The position numbers and the translations under genes are program-made. From DAHUYF01 sp963789275 (GTDB taxonomy: Bacteria; Pseudomonadota; Alphaproteobacteria; ATCC43930; CGMCC-115725), in NCBI GenBank assembly GCA_963789275.1, contig CAWBKF010000009.1, positions 62,001-126,000 on the forward strand: 64,000 bases of DNA, read 5' to 3'. Positions 61,181-64,000 of the stretch are shown here, piece after piece. Within the stretch, counting starts at the first letter, position 1; every line of letters begins with the position of its first letter. The notes beneath the pieces were generated by a model. That model worked only from the letters and a program-made list of their open reading frames with translations, ran no database searches and was not told the origin of the DNA.

Positions 61181-62050
61181 ATGGGATGCGGTGCGGGAGT
61201 GGGTATCAGGAGCTGGGCCCGGCGTCTCAGCGCGGCGCCGATGGCGATCGTGGCGCTGCTGCTGCTGGCGCCGGCGGCGCTGGCCGAGCAGCCGGTCGAT
61301 TGGCAGCTTGGCTTTCAGCAATCGGCGTCGCCGGTGCGCGACGCCATCGACTCGCTGCACAACGAGCTGCTGGTTATCATCACGCTGATCACGCTGTTCG
61401 TCCTGGGCCTGCTGCTCTACGTCATCGTCCGCTTCAACGCCAAGCGCAACCCGGTCCCGTCGCAGACCACGCACAACACGGTGCTGGAGCTGCTGTGGAC
61501 GACGCTGCCGATCCTGATCCTGGTGGTGATCGCGATTCCCTCCTTCAAGCTGCTCTATTTCAACGACCGCACGCAGCATGCCGATCTCACCCTCAAGGTG
61601 ACCGGGCATCAGTGGTACTGGTCCTACGAGTATCCCGACAACAAGGATGTCAGCTTCGACAGCACCATCCTCGACGACAAGGATTTGAAGCCGGGCCAGC
61701 CGCATCTGCTCGAGGTCGACAACCCCGTGGTCGTGCCGGTCGGCGCCAAGGTGCGCATCCTCGTCACCGGCACCGACGTCATCCACAGCTGGTTCGTGCC
61801 CTCGGTCGGCGTCCAGGAATACGCCGTCATCGGCCGCACCAATGAGAGCTGGATGGAGCTCGAGCGTCCCGGCACCTATTACGGCCAGTGCAACCAGATC
61901 TGCGGCCTCAACCACCCCTTCATGCCGATCGAGGTCAAGGCGGTGGCCAAGGCCGATTTCGACAAATGGGTTGCCAACCCCAAGATGAAGTTCGCCGAGA
62001 ACGGCAAGCCGCTCGCGGTTGAGACCGCCGCCGCCGAAGCGGCGCGCTAA
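61181..62050 (+). CDS. ctaC: Cytochrome c oxidase subunit II
   Basis: Subunit II of the aa3-type oxidase carries the CuA centre that accepts electrons from cytochrome c. The 289-residue protein has an N-terminal signal sequence (about residues 1-35), two membrane helices (about 55-78 and 100-120) and the periplasmic cupredoxin domain. GHQWYWSYEYPD is present, and the CuA ligands are H202 and GQCNQICGLNHPFM (C237, C241, H245, M248). It starts the operon, 25 bases before subunit I. The ATG at 61181 gives a long signal region; the ATG at residue 21 is a possible alternative. Confidence 0.95.
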   Translation: MGCGAGVGIRSWARRLSAAPMAIVALLLLAPAALAEQPVDWQLGFQQSASPVRDAIDSLHNELLVIITLITLFVLGLLLYVIVRFNAKRNPVPSQTTHNTVLELLWTTLPILILVVIAIPSFKLLYFNDRTQHADLTLKVTGHQWYWSYEYPDNKDVSFDSTILDDKDLKPGQPHLLEVDNPVVVPVGAKVRILVTGTDVIHSWFVPSVGVQEYAVIGRTNESWMELERPGTYYGQCNQICGLNHPFMPIEVKAVAKADFDKWVANPKMKFAENGKPLAVETAAAEAAR

Positions 62051-62075
62051 GACAGCATCGCACGAGGACAGAGCC

Positions 62076-63710
62076 ATGGCGTATGGATCGACCGCTCACG
62101 CAGACGGGCACGCGCATGACGACCACCGGCCGGGCTTCGTCACCCGCTGGCTGCTGTCCACCAACCACAAGGACATCGGCACGCTCTATCTCGTCTTCGC
62201 CATTACCGCCGGGTTGATCGGCGGCCTCGTCTCGGTGCTGATGCGCATCGAGCTGATGACGCCGGGCGATCATCTGCTGCACGGCAATCACCAGCTCTAC
62301 AACGTGATGATCACCGCCCACGGCCTCATCATGGTGTTCTTCATGGTGATGCCGGCGATGATCGGCGGCTTCGGCAACTGGTTCGTGCCGATCATGATCG
62401 GCGCGCCCGACATGGCCTTCCCGCGGCTCAACAACATCAGCTTCTGGCTGCTGGTGCCGTCCTTCTGCCTGCTGTTCGGCTCGATGTTCGTGCCCGGGCC
62501 GCCCGGCGGCTATGGCGCCGGCGTCGGCTGGACGGTCTACCCGCCGCTCTCCGGCGCCGAGGGCCATCCCGGCCCTGCCGTCGACATGGTGATCTTCGCG
62601 CTGCACCTCGCCGGCGCCTCCTCGATCCTCGGCGCGATCAACTTCATCACCACCATCTTCAACATGCGCGCGCCGGGCATGACGCTGCACAAGATGCCGC
62701 TCTTCGTCTGGTCGATCCTGGTGACTGCCTTCCTGCTGCTGCTGGCGTTGCCGGTGCTGGGCGGCGCCATCACCATGCTGCTCACCGACCGCAATTTCGG
62801 CACCGCGTTCTTCAAGCCCGACGGCGGCGGCGACCCGCTGCTCTTCCTCCACCTCTTCTGGTTCTTCGGCCATCCCGAGGTCTACATCATGATCCTGCCG
62901 GGCTTCGGCATGATCAGCCAGATCGTCTCGACCTTCTCCAAGAAGCCGGTCTTCGGCTATCTCGGCATGGCCTACGCCATGGTGGCGATCGGCGTCATCG
63001 GCTTCGTGGTCTGGGCGCACCACATGTTCACCACCGGCATCAGCGTCGACACCCGCGCCTATTTCACCGCCGCGACGATGGTCATCGCCGTGCCCACCGG
63101 CATCAAGATCTTCTCCTGGATCGCCACCATGTGGGACGGCTCGATCGAGTTCAAGACGCCGATGCTGTGGGCGATGGGCTTCATCTTCCTGTTCACCGTC
63201 GGCGGCGTCACCGGCGTGGTGCTGGCCAATGCCGGCGTCGACGTGGCGCTGCACAACACCTATTACGTCGTGGCGCATTTCCACTACGTGCTGTCCTTGG
63301 GCGCCGTGTTCTCGCTCTTCGCCGGCTTCTACTACTGGATCGGCAAGATGAGCGGCCACCAGTACAACGAGACCTTCGGCAAGATCCATTTCTGGACGAC
63401 CTTCATCGGCGTCAACCTCACCTTCTTCCCGATGCACTTCCTCGGCCTTGCCGGCATGCCGCGGCGCATCAGCGATTATCCCGAGGCCTTTGCCGGCTGG
63501 AACATGGTGGCCTCGATCGGCGCCTACATCTCCTACGCCTCGACGCTGTGGTTCATCTTCGTCGTCTTCCACACCTTTCTTGCCGGCAAGAAGGCGCCGG
63601 CCAATCCCTGGGGTCCGGGAGCGACGACGCTGGAATGGACGCTGCCCTCGCCGCCGCCCTTCCATACCTACGAGGAGATCCCGCACATCGCGCCCAGCGC
63701 CGGGCATTGA
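62076..63710 (+). CDS. ctaD: Cytochrome c oxidase subunit I
   Basis: Subunit I holds haem a and the haem a3-CuB site where O2 is reduced. The 544-residue protein has twelve membrane helices. It keeps HGLIMVFFMVMPAMIGGFGN (haem a ligand), WFFGHPEVYIMILPGFG (CuB ligand and the cross-linked His-Tyr), AHHMFTTGISVDTRAYFTAA and DVALHNTYYVVAHFHYVLSL (haem a3 ligands). The ATG at 62076 follows GAGG. It follows ctaC directly and leads into ctaB, the usual alphaproteobacterial order. The HPEVY and other proton-channel residues mark an A-type oxidase. Confidence 0.97.
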   Translation: MAYGSTAHADGHAHDDHRPGFVTRWLLSTNHKDIGTLYLVFAITAGLIGGLVSVLMRIELMTPGDHLLHGNHQLYNVMITAHGLIMVFFMVMPAMIGGFGNWFVPIMIGAPDMAFPRLNNISFWLLVPSFCLLFGSMFVPGPPGGYGAGVGWTVYPPLSGAEGHPGPAVDMVIFALHLAGASSILGAINFITTIFNMRAPGMTLHKMPLFVWSILVTAFLLLLALPVLGGAITMLLTDRNFGTAFFKPDGGGDPLLFLHLFWFFGHPEVYIMILPGFGMISQIVSTFSKKPVFGYLGMAYAMVAIGVIGFVVWAHHMFTTGISVDTRAYFTAATMVIAVPTGIKIFSWIATMWDGSIEFKTPMLWAMGFIFLFTVGGVTGVVLANAGVDVALHNTYYVVAHFHYVLSLGAVFSLFAGFYYWIGKMSGHQYNETFGKIHFWTTFIGVNLTFFPMHFLGLAGMPRRISDYPEAFAGWNMVASIGAYISYASTLWFIFVVFHTFLAGKKAPANPWGPGATTLEWTLPSPPPFHTYEEIPHIAPSAGH

Positions 63711-63798
63711 GAGCTCGGGCGCGGCGACGATGACGACCGATCTCCGAGGCTCTGAGCCACAGCGTCGCGCGCGCACGCCGCTGCCGCGGGGCCGGCGC

Positions 63799-64000
63799 AT
63801 GACCGATCTCTCGACCTCCTCCTCCGCCAGTCTGCCCGCGGTCGGCGACTACGTGGCCTTGCTCAAGCCGCGGGTGATGTCGCTCGTCGTCTTCACCGGC
63901 TTCGTCGGCCTCTACCTCGCGCCCGGCCATCTCCATCCCGTGCTGGCGATCATCGCGGTGCTGTGCATCGCCGTGGGCGCGGGGGCGGCCGGCGCCATCA
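63799..64000 (+). CDS. ctaB: Protohaem IX farnesyltransferase, N-terminal part only
   Basis: The gene runs off the end of the window. The visible 67 residues, SLPAVGDYVALLKPRVMSLV then VFTGFVGLYL, are the standard start of CtaB/CyoE, which makes haem O for the oxidase. The second membrane helix is just beginning. The ATG at 63799 fits this conserved start. An in-frame ATG at 63730 would add 23 arginine-rich residues not typical of the family. The expected DxxxD prenyl-diphosphate motifs lie beyond the window. Position after ctaD supports the call. Confidence 0.9.
   Translation, partial: MTDLSTSSSASLPAVGDYVALLKPRVMSLVVFTGFVGLYLAPGHLHPVLAIIAVLCIAVGAGAAGAI

Noticed and set aside
1..64000. tRNA or rRNA genes, prophage, insertion sequences, replication origin
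   Set aside because: No cloverleaf-like or conserved RNA segments, transposase, integrase or DnaA-box clusters were seen by eye in the gaps. Absence is not proven without a dedicated search.

Overview
ORGANISM. The window is very GC-rich and densely coded, with many ATGA and GTGA stop/start overlaps. It looks like an alphaproteobacterial chromosome, probably Rhodospirillales-like. Supporting marks are an aerobic ctaC-ctaD-ctaB start, an msbA/DUF374/waaA/lpxK/lpxL lipid A cluster, ubiquinone genes (ubiA, a ubiD-family gene), DUF4170, separate tldD and pmbA, a plant/alphaproteobacterial-type glutamate-cysteine ligase, and a CtrA-like box before cheZ. I cannot name a genus. LAYOUT. 1-9 kb: end of an M16 peptidase pair, mutL, a Spy/CpxP-like periplasmic protein, a glycine-rich orphan, rsmD, an RluB-type pseudouridine synthase, a C26 glutamine amidotransferase, a hotdog thioesterase and tadA. 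9-14 kb: five translationally coupled minus-strand genes (fatty acyl-AMP ligase, two membrane desaturases, a stand-alone acyl carrier protein, a cyclopropane synthase-like methyltransferase). 14-18 kb: a GFA-type zinc protein and a 1112-residue SAM-cyclase-ATPase-TPR protein. 18-25 kb: a minus-strand catabolic-looking run (molybdenum hydroxylase large subunit, zinc alcohol dehydrogenase, cupin, acyl-CoA-dehydrogenase-fold flavoprotein, ferritin-like protein, DUF6134-like protein), then a HicB antitoxin remnant. 25-30 kb: rlmB, purD, xseA and an M23 peptidase. 30-40 kb: a chemotaxis cluster (STAS, cheY, cheA, cheW, mcp, cheW, cheR, cheB, cheD) facing an MCP-like protein. 40-47 kb: lipid A/Kdo synthesis and export, then a lipid kinase. 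47-57 kb: AraC regulator, pmbA, pirin, cheZ, ubiD family, DUF4170, a methyltransferase, ubiA, rsmE and glutamate-cysteine ligase. 57-64 kb: a secreted glycosidase-like protein, tldD and the cytochrome c oxidase genes. HOW IT FITS. Most of the window is housekeeping. The most unusual unit is the 9-14 kb operon. FAAL + desaturases + free ACP is the gene logic used for ACP-tethered fatty-acid desaturation in terminal-alkyne and polyyne pathways. Here it is joined to a cyclopropane synthase, and its ACP has leucine where the phosphopantetheine serine should be. QUALITY. Single-base frameshifts break about a dozen genes, including purD, lpxK and ubiA, and are densest in cheA-mcp-cheR-cheB (31.5-37.7 kb). 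Because the protein motifs on both sides stay intact, I read most of these as sequence or assembly errors rather than gene decay.
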